From Alterirhizorhabdus sp964247265 (GTDB lineage: Bacteria; Pseudomonadota; Alphaproteobacteria; Sphingomonadales; Sphingomonadaceae): a stretch of 7,236 bases of DNA. Of this stretch, positions 1 through 6,514 are shown piece after piece. Below the pieces are notes generated by a model. That model saw only the letters and a program-made list of their open reading frames with translations. It made no database searches and was not told the origin of the DNA. The stretch spans positions 1 through 7,236 of the forward strand of contig CAXTTS010000164.1 of NCBI GenBank assembly GCA_964247265.1, written 5' to 3'. The translations under genes were made by a program, and so were the position numbers. Within the stretch, counting starts at the first letter, position 1. The number at the start of each line of letters is the position of its first letter.

Positions 1-843
1 GTCGCCAGCGAGGTCCCGCACCGCCCGCGTCGGCGCGCGGCCGACGATGGCGAAGCGGGCATCGGGGTGGCGGGCGCGGATGGCGGGCAGGCTTTCGCGG
101 GCGAAGCGAGCGACGGCATCAATATTGGGCTGGTAATCCATCTGGCCGGTGAAGACGATCAGCGGGCCATCGCCGCGCGGCGCCGGATCGAACGCGCCGG
201 AGGGATCGAAGACAGCGAGATCGACGCCGTTGCCGAGCGCGCGCACGCGATCCGCGCCGAGGCCGCTATGGTGGCGGAACAGCGCCGCCTCCGCCTCGCT
301 GACGAACAGGCTGACGCTGGCGCGGCGGGCGACGGCGACCTCGAAATCGGCGAGCAGGCGGGCTTCGCGGCGATGGGCCATGCGCATCGGGCCGCGCGCC
401 TGCGTGGCATAAGCGGCGAACTTGGCCGAATCCACGTCGACGAAATCCATGACGAAGCGGGTGTCACCCACATCGGCAGGCACGAACTGCGCCATCTGGC
501 CGGAGAAAGCGAGGATCGTGTCGATCCGCCCGCCGGTGATCCGATCGCACACGGAACGGCGCATCGTCGCGCTGTCGAACATCGCCACCGAGACCGGGCG
601 GCGGGAGGCGAGCGCGGCGAGGCCGCCCGCAAGCCGCCCGCGCGTGCGGCGCTCGACATACAGCGAGGCGAGCAGCGGCCGCAGCGCCTCGGCATGAGCG
701 AGATCGGCGGCATCGTCGGCGAAGCAGGCGAGATGGACGGGGCCGAGCGCCGCCGCCGCCTTCAGCAGATGATAGGATCGGATCTTGTCGCCGCGATCAG
801 GCGGAAAAGGGACGCGGTGGGCGAGGAACATGATGTCGCCCAT
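1..843 (-). CDS. XrtA/PEP-CTERM-associated glycosyltransferase (TIGR03087, stp1-like), C-terminus cut by window edge
   Basis: This is a GT4-like sugar transferase, expected to add a sugar to the exopolysaccharide precursor on the cytoplasmic side. I translated 281 codons from the ATG; the frame stays open to base 1, so roughly the last third of a ~400-residue family member is missing. The N-terminus reads MGDIMFLAHRVPFPPDRGDK followed by IRSYHLLK, a hallmark of the TIGR03087 family. Near residues 200-212 is LGNGVDLAVFDP, and near 228-240 is VFTGQMDYQPNID, the usual linker and start of the C-terminal Rossmann domain. The donor-binding E-x7-E region would lie beyond the window. The ATG shares its A with the stop of the FemAB-like gene (TGATG), which implies translational coupling. 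A second ATG at codon 5 is possible, but the overlap favours the first. The family call is confident; the sugar and acceptor are unknown. Confidence 0.9.
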   Translation of the reverse strand, partial: MGDIMFLAHRVPFPPDRGDKIRSYHLLKAAAALGPVHLACFADDAADLAHAEALRPLLASLYVERRTRGRLAGGLAALASRRPVSVAMFDSATMRRSVCDRITGGRIDTILAFSGQMAQFVPADVGDTRFVMDFVDVDSAKFAAYATQARGPMRMAHRREARLLADFEVAVARRASVSLFVSEAEAALFRHHSGLGADRVRALGNGVDLAVFDPSGAFDPAPRGDGPLIVFTGQMDYQPNIDAVARFARESLPAIRARHPDARFAIVGRAPTRAVRDLAGD

Positions 844-2015
844 CAGCCCAGCCCGCGCGCCAGCAGCGGCCCCAGCCGGTTGGCGACCGGCAGCGGCAGC
901 CGCCGCCACGCCGCGATCATCGCGCGATATTTGGGGTTGAGCGGGTTCACCTCGCGCGGAGCGGCGCCATCGGCGGTGCGGACGGCGTAGGACAGGGGCG
1001 TGGCCTCGAACCCCCAGTTGCGCTTAAACGCGAAGGCGCCGGTGCCGGGTTTGGAGCGGCCGAAATCGAAGGCGGTGCAGCCGCGTTCGCGCGCATGGCG
1101 CATCAGCGCGAAATACATGAGATCATTGGCGCGCCATGTCCGCGCCTCGGCGGTGCCGCCGCCCCAATAGGGCATCACCGTGCCCTGGTGGTACAGGCTC
1201 AGCACGCTGGCGATCGGGCGCCCCTCATGCCGCACGGTGAGGATGTCGGCGGAGGCGCCCAGCTCGTCCAGCATGGCGTCGAACAAGGCGCGGGGAAAGA
1301 CGGGGGTGCCGAGATTGCGGACGCTTTCGGCGTAGACGGCATGATGGGCGGCGCGATCCGCCTCGCTGCGGCCGATCTCGACAGTGAGCGGAAAGCCGAG
1401 CGCGCGGCGCACCTCGGCGCGCTGCTTGCGCGGGATGGCGAGCAGTTCGGCGGCATCGTCGGCGGCGAGCGGACGGACAAAGCCGGCATAGCTGCCGGAC
1501 GAGACATGCCAGCCCGGCCCATCGGGGAGGTGGCCGCCGCGCAGTTCCAGCGAGGGACAGCTGAGGCTTTCGGCCAGCCGCCAGCCGGCCTCGGCCAGTG
1601 CGGCTGCGGCGTCCCCATCGTCGGCGAGGATGCCGCCGCCGACCGCGAAGCCGCTGGAGACGAGCGCGCGGCCGAACAGCGCCGAGTGGACCGCGGTGAG
1701 CGGCAACACGCCGACGATCGCGCCCCGGCACCGCGCGACGAGATAATGCGCCGGGTGGCCACAGCCACGCGCGACTGCGCGGCTCCATGCGGGGAGGTGG
1801 AAGGGGGTGGCGTCGGAGCGGGCTTGGAGGAAGGCTGCGACGTCGCGTTCCGCCTTGTCATCGTCGCGAAGGCGGGGGTCCAGATGCACGACGTTGGTGG
1901 CGGTGTCCGACGCTCGGCCGCTGAATCCGTGCCTGCGCGGGAATGACAAGGAGGCGGGGCGACGGCTCACGTCCAGCCGCGCCACGCTGACGGCTGCCGC
2001 GCGCAGCGGGGTCAT
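843..2015 (-). CDS. FemAB-like XrtA/PEP-CTERM system-associated protein (TIGR03019 type) with an in-frame repeat insert
   Basis: This 390-residue protein belongs to the FemAB/GNAT-like group found with exosortase A loci. FemAB relatives transfer amino acids from aminoacyl-tRNA to peptidoglycan precursors, but the substrate of this subgroup is unproven. Visible family features are TPFHLPAWSRAVARG (70-84), an N-terminal acyltransferase-like fold through FGRALVSSGFAVGGGIL (114-130), the basic stretch RKQRAEVRRALG (196-207), NLGTPVFP (234-241), FDFGRSKPGTGAFAFKRNWG (316-335) and a C-terminal NPLNPKYRAMIAAWRRLPLP (357-376). Residues 22-54 are not family-like: they are encoded by the palindromic repeat at 1854-1950. 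The reading frame extends much further upstream, but that part overlaps the deacetylase, so I start at the ATG 5 bp after its stop. A GTG three codons earlier, overlapping that stop as GTGA, is an alternative. No clear ribosome binding site is visible, so coupling is likely. Confidence 0.9.
   Translation of the reverse strand: MTPLRAAAVSVARLDVSRRPASLSFPRRHGFSGRASDTATNVVHLDPRLRDDDKAERDVAAFLQARSDATPFHLPAWSRAVARGCGHPAHYLVARCRGAIVGVLPLTAVHSALFGRALVSSGFAVGGGILADDGDAAAALAEAGWRLAESLSCPSLELRGGHLPDGPGWHVSSGSYAGFVRPLAADDAAELLAIPRKQRAEVRRALGFPLTVEIGRSEADRAAHHAVYAESVRNLGTPVFPRALFDAMLDELGASADILTVRHEGRPIASVLSLYHQGTVMPYWGGGTAEARTWRANDLMYFALMRHARERGCTAFDFGRSKPGTGAFAFKRNWGFEATPLSYAVRTADGAAPREVNPLNPKYRAMIAAWRRLPLPVANRLGPLLARGLG
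1854..1950. repeat. Imperfect palindromic repeat element inside the FemAB-like gene
   Basis: Two 30-bp arms in inverted orientation, 1854-1883 and 1921-1950, match at 22 of 30 positions by my alignment. The outermost 8 bases (CTTGTCAT) and an inner CGCG are identical. A 37-bp spacer lies between them. The right arm read on the minus strand begins CTTGTCATTCCCGCGCAGGC, the style of dispersed GTCATTCCCGCG-type repeats common between genes in many proteobacteria. Here the whole element is translated as residues 22-54 of the FemAB-like protein without a stop, ending HLDPRLRDDDK. The surrounding protein resumes family similarity directly after it. The repeat structure is seen directly; its identity as a mobile or dispersed element is inference from the arm sequence. 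Confidence 0.8.
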
Positions 2016-2020
2016 CGCGT

Positions 2021-2863
2021 TCACAGGGTGGCGGCCTGCGCGGCGGCTACCTGATCCACCCGTCCCCATTCGAACCGGCGGATCAGCCGGCGCAGTTTTC
2101 CCTCCATCGCGCCGAGGCGGCTGTAATGGCGCACCCGCGAGCGGAGCGGCGCGCCCGCGACGCGCGGCTGGCCGGGATCGATCTCCCACGGGTGGAAGTA
2201 GAAGATCGCCGGGCGGCGATCGCCTTCGTTCACCTGCCCGATCGCCCAGCGGGAAAAGGCGTAGGGCAGCATTCGGAAGAAGCCGCCGCCGCCGGCCGCC
2301 AGCGTGCGCCCGGCCAGCCGGGCGGTGGTGACGGGCAGCTCGATCATCGCCGAACCGGCGACGGGGAGAAAGGCGAAGCGTGGCGCCTCCGGCCAGCCAT
2401 AATGATCGTGGACGACGGGGGCGACGCTGGAGGAATAGGCATAGCCCTCCTCCGCCAGCACCGCATGTGCCCACGGCGTGCGCTTGTCGATCGAGAAGCT
2501 TGGCGCGCGATAGCCGGTGACGGCGGTGCCGGCGGCATCCTCGATCGCGGCGCGGGCGCGGGCCAGATCGGCGCGGAACTGATCGGGGGTGAGGGTGAAG
2601 ACGCGGGCATGATCCCAGCCGTGGCTGGCAATCTCATGCCCGGCATCGACGATGCGGCGGATCAGAGCGGGATAACGCTGCGCCACCCAGCCGAGCGTGA
2701 AGAAGGTGGCCTGCACGCCCTCCTCGGCGAACAGGCGCAGCACGGCATCGCTGTTGCGCTCGACCCGCGGGGCGAGGCTGTCCCAGTCGGCGCGGTCGAT
2801 CACCTTCTCGAAGGCGCCGACCTGGAACCAGTCCTCGACATCGACGGACAGCGCGTTGCGCAA
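2021..2863 (-). CDS. XrtA system polysaccharide deacetylase (NodB-like, DUF3473; TIGR03006 type)
   Basis: A carbohydrate esterase 4 (NodB-like) enzyme, predicted to remove N- or O-acetyl groups from the exopolysaccharide or its precursor. From the TTG start it is 280 residues. The N-terminal motif ALSVDVEDWFQVGAFE carries the acidic residues (D8, D11) expected in place of the usual NodB Asp-Asp pair. SHGWDH (H81, H85) is the His-x3-His metal site, GYRAPSFS is motif 3 (about 117-124), and FYFHPWEID (H224) is the late motif typical of the DUF3473 group. There is no signal peptide in this reading, as is usual for these proteins. I chose TTG because the family begins right before NALSVDVEDWF and because TGAGG sits 8 bases upstream. 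An in-frame ATG at 2926 would add 21 Ala/Arg/Ser-rich residues and overlap the ATPase gene by 53 bp. The stop lies 5 bp before the FemAB-like ATG. Confidence 0.92.
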   Translation of the reverse strand: MRNALSVDVEDWFQVGAFEKVIDRADWDSLAPRVERNSDAVLRLFAEEGVQATFFTLGWVAQRYPALIRRIVDAGHEIASHGWDHARVFTLTPDQFRADLARARAAIEDAAGTAVTGYRAPSFSIDKRTPWAHAVLAEEGYAYSSSVAPVVHDHYGWPEAPRFAFLPVAGSAMIELPVTTARLAGRTLAAGGGGFFRMLPYAFSRWAIGQVNEGDRRPAIFYFHPWEIDPGQPRVAGAPLRSRVRHYSRLGAMEGKLRRLIRRFEWGRVDQVAAAQAATL

Positions 2864-2871
2864 GGATCGTG

Positions 2872-2876
2872 CCTCA
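2872..2876 (-). promoter_or_regulatory. Ribosome binding site deciding the deacetylase start
   Basis: TGAGG on the minus strand overlaps the ATPase stop codon and is followed by 8 bases and then TTG. The spacing is optimal. By contrast, the ATG at 2926 has GAGG directly abutting it, too close to act as its Shine-Dalgarno sequence. Confidence 0.6.
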
Positions 2877-3947
2877 GGCGAGGCCGGTGCGGCGGAAGGC
2901 GCCCGGGCGCTGCGGCGTATCGTCATCCTCGGCCCAGTCGATCAGCAAAGTGAGGACGCGGCGCAGGGCGGCATCCTGTTCCTCCACCTGCGCCTCCAGC
3001 GCGGCGACGCGGGCGACCAGCGCCTGATCCGGCGCGGCGGGGGCGGCGCGTTCCAGCGCGAGCGCCTCCAGCGCGGCGATGCGGCCGAGCAGCGCGTGAT
3101 CGGGCGCGGCGGCGGCGAACGAACGACCGGCCTCGGCATCATGGCCGATATCCGCCACCACCGCCTCGACGGCATCGGCATCGATGACGGTGAGATCCTC
3201 CATCGCGCCGTGCAGCATCAACCGCCCGGCCAGCGTGTTCAGCGTGCGGGGGACGCCGTGCGAATGTTCGTAGAGCGCGGCATAGGCCTCTGCCGTGAAG
3301 CGCGGGTTGCCCGCCCAGCCGACCAATGTCAGGCGATGTTCGAGATAGGGGCCGACCTCGTCCGCATCCATCGGATCGAGATGGTGGGTGGCGATCACGC
3401 GCTGGCGCAACTGCTCCAGACTGTCGGCCTTTTGCAGTTTGTCGCGAAACTCGGGCTGGCCGAGCAGGAAAATCTGGAGCAGCGCCTGCCCGCCGGACTG
3501 GAAGTTGGAAAGCATGCGCAGCTCCTCCAGCGCCGACACCGGCAGGTTCTGCGCCTCGTCGACAATCAGCAGCGTGCGCTTGCCCTCGCGCGCCTGCGCG
3601 TGGAGGAAGCGTTCGACGCGATCGAGCAGCTGCGCCTTGGCGACGCCTTCGGTGGCGAGGCCGAGGCCCTGCGCCGCGAGCCGCAGCATGTCGTCCCCCT
3701 CCACCTGGGTGGAGACCAGGCGGACGACGGCGAGCCGCGCGCGATCGATCGTCGCCATCAGGTGGCCGACGAGCGTCGTCTTGCCCGTGCCGATATCGCC
3801 GGTGATGACTATGAAGCCCTCACCCTGCGCCAGCCCGTAGCCGAGATAGGCCATCGCCTTGCGGTGCGTGGCGCTGTCGAAAAAGAAGGCCGGATCCGGC
3901 GTCAGCTGGAAGGGACGGCCCGTCAGCCCGTAATGATCTGTATACAT
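2874..3947 (-). CDS. XrtA/PEP-CTERM system-associated AAA ATPase (ExeA-like, TIGR03015 type)
   Basis: A 357-residue P-loop ATPase of the ExeA/GspA-like kind that accompanies exosortase A polysaccharide loci; its exact job is not established. It opens with MYTDHYGLTGRPFQLTPDP, a family signature. Walker A is GDIGTGKTT (50-58) and Walker B is LLIVDEAQNL (126-135, D130/E131). A sensor-like stretch LLGQPEF follows, then LRQRV, a candidate arginine finger, and HGVPRTLNTLAGR near the C-terminal lid. The ExeA peptidoglycan-binding domain is absent. Instead, residues about 286-338 form a predicted coiled coil built partly from a 24-residue duplication, then a short polar tail. The start is fixed by GGAG 8 bases upstream and by the family N-terminus; the frame extends further upstream into the barrel gene but that part has no family character. 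The barrel gene ends 37 bp upstream. Confidence 0.93.
   Translation of the reverse strand: MYTDHYGLTGRPFQLTPDPAFFFDSATHRKAMAYLGYGLAQGEGFIVITGDIGTGKTTLVGHLMATIDRARLAVVRLVSTQVEGDDMLRLAAQGLGLATEGVAKAQLLDRVERFLHAQAREGKRTLLIVDEAQNLPVSALEELRMLSNFQSGGQALLQIFLLGQPEFRDKLQKADSLEQLRQRVIATHHLDPMDADEVGPYLEHRLTLVGWAGNPRFTAEAYAALYEHSHGVPRTLNTLAGRLMLHGAMEDLTVIDADAVEAVVADIGHDAEAGRSFAAAAPDHALLGRIAALEALALERAAPAAPDQALVARVAALEAQVEEQDAALRRVLTLLIDWAEDDDTPQRPGAFRRTGLA
2991..3110 (-). repeat. Tandem duplication (72-bp period) in the ATPase coiled coil
   Basis: Bases 2991-3038 and 3063-3110 align without gaps at 43 of 48 positions, 72 bp apart. In the protein this gives two copies of an APD(H/Q)AL-type segment, residues 280-295 and 304-319, sharing APD-x-AL and AALEA with conservative changes between. 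The period of 24 residues keeps the frame. This looks like an internal duplication that lengthened the C-terminal coiled coil. Confidence 0.7.
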
Positions 3948-3955
3948 CGATGCGT

Positions 3956-3959
3956 CTCC
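3956..3959 (-). promoter_or_regulatory. Ribosome binding site of the ATPase gene
   Basis: GGAG on the minus strand lies 8 bases before the ATG at 3947, within the 37-bp gap after the barrel gene. It supports the 357-residue start over an upstream in-frame ATG at 4076 inside the barrel gene. Confidence 0.6.
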
Positions 3960-3984
3960 GCCAGCCTTATCGCGCGGCACCCGT

Positions 3985-5598
3985 TTAGAAAGCGTAGCGC
4001 ATTCCGAGCAGCAGCGAACCCGAAACGTCCGTATCGAAGTTTTCCGTATCGTAGGCGTAGATGCCGACGGCGGCATTGGCGCTGAGGCGATTGCCCAAAG
4101 TACGGTAATAGGAAGCGGTGGCGCCGCCGCTCTTCACCTCGCCGCCGCCGATGATCCCGCTTTTGTAGAGATCGCCGAAGACGGCGAAGTCGATACCGGA
4201 ATTTTCGGTGAGCCGGCGGTCGGCATTGCCCTGCACCGACCAGCTTTCATCCTTCACGCCATCGAGCGGGAAGAGGCCGGCGACACGCGGGGCGAGATAT
4301 TTGCGCTGGGCGTAGCCGCCGCCGACGCCGAACGTCCACGCGCCCTGCCGGGTGGAATAGAAGGCGTAGACGCCGCGGCTGCGGAAGATCGACGTGTTGA
4401 TCGACTGGAACACATTGTCGAGGCAGCCACCCTCGCCCGGCGTGTTGCCGAAGACGCAGCCGGTCAGCGCGTTGCCGAACGGATTGCGGACGATGGTGAA
4501 TTGCGTCGGCAACGAGGCGATCCCGTTCGTCAGCCCGCGGCCGAACGTATCGATCTGATCGTAGACGACGACGCGGAGGCCGGAATTCGCGTCCATCTGC
4601 CAGTCGAGCGAGCCGTTATAGGTGGTGCCGCCATAGCGATGGCCGACCCGCGCCTCCAGCGAGGTGTGGCGGCTGGGGCGCCAGATGACGCCGGCATCGT
4701 AGATCAGCCCGTCCGTATCGTAGGCGAGCAGGCGCGGCGAGCTTGGGTCCGTCCGGTAGTGGCCGTGGCGATCGACGACGGGCTGGCCGTTGGCATCGAG
4801 CAGCGGCGCGCGCAGGCTCGACTCGATCTTCTCGTAGCCGACGCTGCCGACGAGCGCAAGCGTGGGGGAGACCGGCTGGATCAGGTTCAGCCGGACGTTC
4901 CTGCCTTCGTACCGCTGATCGAGCTGGTTGACGTCCTCGCGATCGTAGCTGCCGGACAGCGTCCAGCCGAACGGCAGCATGGTGCCCGGCCGCGCGCCAA
5001 CGCTGGCGGTGAGGGTGTGGTTGGTCGAACTGCTATAGGCATCAAGCCGGGGCTGGCCGGCCGCGAGCCGCAGATCGGTGGCGTCGTCCACCCGGACATA
5101 GCCGAAGCGGTAGGAGGCGGCGATATCGAGATCGCCGGCGTGGGTGGCAAGCGTCGGGCCGACATAGAGGCCGTAGACCTGCGACAGGTTGGACTGGTCG
5201 CCGATCAGCAGCTGCGGCGCCGCACCGCGAATATCGGTGCGGGAGCGGGTGGCGAGCGCGCCGCCTTCCAGCGTGACGAGATCGGGGATCAGCCCGATCC
5301 GGCCGCGCGCCAGGCCGGTGTGGATATCCTGATCGTCCGTGCCCCGCCCCCAGCCGAACAGATGCTGGTAGCGATAATCCACCGTGGCCGAGGCATTGCG
5401 CGTATCGATCGAGGCGTTCACCCCGGCGGCGACGGAGGTGTAGGTGTCCGTGCCGCGATTGCCGTTGCCGCCGAGATCGACGTCGATCACCTGCTGCACT
5501 TCGAGATAGGGCGTTACCGATTTGCGCGCGGCCGCCGGCTGGGCGAGCAGCGTGGCCGCCGCGACCCCGGCCAAGGCGACGATCGCGCCGCGCCTCAT
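3985..5598 (-). CDS. XrtA/PEP-CTERM system outer-membrane beta-barrel protein (TIGR03016 type)
   Basis: A 537-residue exported protein predicted to form an outer-membrane beta-barrel, plausibly part of the route by which the polysaccharide or its partner proteins cross or anchor in the outer membrane. Residues 1-24 are a signal peptide: MRRG, a hydrophobic core, then a probable cut after PAAA. The mature start KSVTPYLEVQQVIDVDL matches the family pattern. The body alternates polar and aromatic residues in repeated strand-like segments such as ATVDYRYQHLFGW, LDIAASYRFGYVRV and WTFGVGGGYAQRKYL, and ends in LLLGMRYAF with a terminal Phe, the usual signal for barrel assembly. Two cysteines (381, 392) sit in a Gly/Asn-rich segment that could be a surface loop. 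The ATG overlaps the kinase stop by four bases (ATGA). Role inferred from family and context; the barrel call rests on sequence pattern. Confidence 0.9.
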   Translation of the reverse strand: MRRGAIVALAGVAAATLLAQPAAARKSVTPYLEVQQVIDVDLGGNGNRGTDTYTSVAAGVNASIDTRNASATVDYRYQHLFGWGRGTDDQDIHTGLARGRIGLIPDLVTLEGGALATRSRTDIRGAAPQLLIGDQSNLSQVYGLYVGPTLATHAGDLDIAASYRFGYVRVDDATDLRLAAGQPRLDAYSSSTNHTLTASVGARPGTMLPFGWTLSGSYDREDVNQLDQRYEGRNVRLNLIQPVSPTLALVGSVGYEKIESSLRAPLLDANGQPVVDRHGHYRTDPSSPRLLAYDTDGLIYDAGVIWRPSRHTSLEARVGHRYGGTTYNGSLDWQMDANSGLRVVVYDQIDTFGRGLTNGIASLPTQFTIVRNPFGNALTGCVFGNTPGEGGCLDNVFQSINTSIFRSRGVYAFYSTRQGAWTFGVGGGYAQRKYLAPRVAGLFPLDGVKDESWSVQGNADRRLTENSGIDFAVFGDLYKSGIIGGGEVKSGGATASYYRTLGNRLSANAAVGIYAYDTENFDTDVSGSLLLGMRYAF

Positions 5599-6503
5599 TT
5601 GCCATATCCGTAGTAGGTGCCGAAGCGGCGGCGGCCGAGCCCGGCCGAGGCGGCGTTGAGCAACAGGCGGATGTCCTCGCAGCCTTCGAGCAGGCGCAGC
5701 GTATCGCGCAGGTCGCTTTCGGCGGTGTGATCGGCGCGGACGACCAGCATCGTCTGCCCGACATGCAGCGCCAGCACCGATGCCGGCGAGGCGGCGAGCG
5801 CGGGCGGCGAATCGAAGATGGTGATGCGATTGGGCACGCGGCCCAGCGCCTCGATCACCGCGCTGGTGCGGCCGGAGGCGATCAGCTCGGTCGCCTCGTT
5901 GCTCGGCCGCCCGGCGGGCAGCACGTTGAGGCCCGGAATGTCGGTGCGGATCACGCAGGATTCGGGATCGATCGACGGATCCTCGATCATGTCCATGATG
6001 CCCGGCCCCGCTTCCAGCCCCAATGTGGACAGGATCGAGGGTTTGGCGACATCGGCATCGACGAGCAAGACCTCGATGTCGCGCTCATTGGCCAAGGACA
6101 GAGCGAGGTTGACCGCGCAGAAGGTCTTGCCCTCGTCGGGCAAGGCGGAGGCGATCAGGATGCGGCGGCTTTTCGGATCGTCGCCGGCCATCGCGGACAG
6201 CAGCAGCTGGCGCTTGACGATGCGGAACTCCTCGGCGAGCGCGCTGACCGGCGCGTCGGGCAGGATGAAGCCGGCGGCCTGCAATTCCTCGCGATCGACC
6301 GTGCCGGTGCGTCCCGGACGGGCGACGGGCGCGTGATCCGGCACCGGCGCGGCGGCCGCGAAGGCTGCCGGGGCGAGGGCGATCGGCGGCGACGGCAGAT
6401 CCTCGACGGCCGGGGGGGCGGCGCGAGCCCGCAGCGCCTCGTTGAAATCATAGACCTTGGCCGCGCGTTCGAGCAGCGACGGGCGCTTGGGCTGGATGCT
6501 CAT
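5595..6503 (-). CDS. XrtA-associated tyrosine autokinase (CpsD/CapB-like BY-kinase, TIGR03018 type)
   Basis: A 302-residue cytoplasmic bacterial tyrosine kinase that would work with the chain-length determinant encoded just upstream to control polymer length and export. The N-terminus carries SLLERAAKVYDF (9-20), then an Ala/Pro-rich linker to about residue 68. EEFRIVKRQL (91-100) precedes the ATPase core. Walker A is ASALPDEGKTF (118-128, K126), Walker A' is VLLVDADVAKPS (145-156, D149 and D151) and Walker B is ITIFDSPP (227-234). The C-terminus ends FGTYYGYGK, a short tyrosine cluster (Y297, Y298, Y300) suited to autophosphorylation. The start is supported by GGAG five bases upstream and an 11-bp gap from the preceding stop; a longer upstream frame would run into the chain-length gene. 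The separate kinase and membrane protein match the two-gene arrangement of CpsC/CpsD systems. Confidence 0.94.
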   Translation of the reverse strand: MSIQPKRPSLLERAAKVYDFNEALRARAAPPAVEDLPSPPIALAPAAFAAAAPVPDHAPVARPGRTGTVDREELQAAGFILPDAPVSALAEEFRIVKRQLLLSAMAGDDPKSRRILIASALPDEGKTFCAVNLALSLANERDIEVLLVDADVAKPSILSTLGLEAGPGIMDMIEDPSIDPESCVIRTDIPGLNVLPAGRPSNEATELIASGRTSAVIEALGRVPNRITIFDSPPALAASPASVLALHVGQTMLVVRADHTAESDLRDTLRLLEGCEDIRLLLNAASAGLGRRRFGTYYGYGK

Positions 6504-6508
6504 CTCTG

Positions 6509-6512
6509 CTCC
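6509..6512 (-). promoter_or_regulatory. Ribosome binding site of the autokinase gene
   Basis: GGAG on the minus strand lies five bases before the ATG at 6503 and just after the stop of the chain-length gene. It sets the 302-residue start. Confidence 0.6.
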
Positions 6513-6514
6513 AT

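Noticed and set aside
67..990. Plus-strand open frame of 307 codons at the left end
   Set aside because: It runs opposite the glycosyltransferase and the end of the FemAB-like gene; the minus-strand proteins carry clear family motifs and this one does not.
2016..2474. Upstream extension of the FemAB-like frame (to 543 residues)
   Set aside because: It overlaps the C-terminal half of the deacetylase in another frame and is Arg/Pro-rich with no family similarity; the ATG at 2015 is the reasonable start.
3948..3984. The 37-bp gap between barrel and ATPase genes as a promoter or terminator site
   Set aside because: It contains a ribosome binding site but no convincing -10/-35 pair and no stem-loop followed by T residues.
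2697..4085. Long plus-strand open frame of 462 codons opposite the ATPase
   Set aside because: It lies antisense to a gene with intact Walker motifs, has a composition rich in Arg, Gly, Ala and Gln typical of antisense frames in GC-rich DNA, and shows no recognisable domain.
4501..5613. Plus-strand open frame of 370 codons opposite the barrel gene
   Set aside because: Antisense to a well-supported signal-peptide-bearing barrel protein; low-complexity Ala/Gly/Arg/Asp content and no motif.
6412..6418. Run of seven G (C on the coding strand) in the kinase gene as a possible phase-variation tract
   Set aside because: Seven bases in a GC-rich Ala/Pro linker is expected by chance and the frame is intact; no second sign of contingency control.
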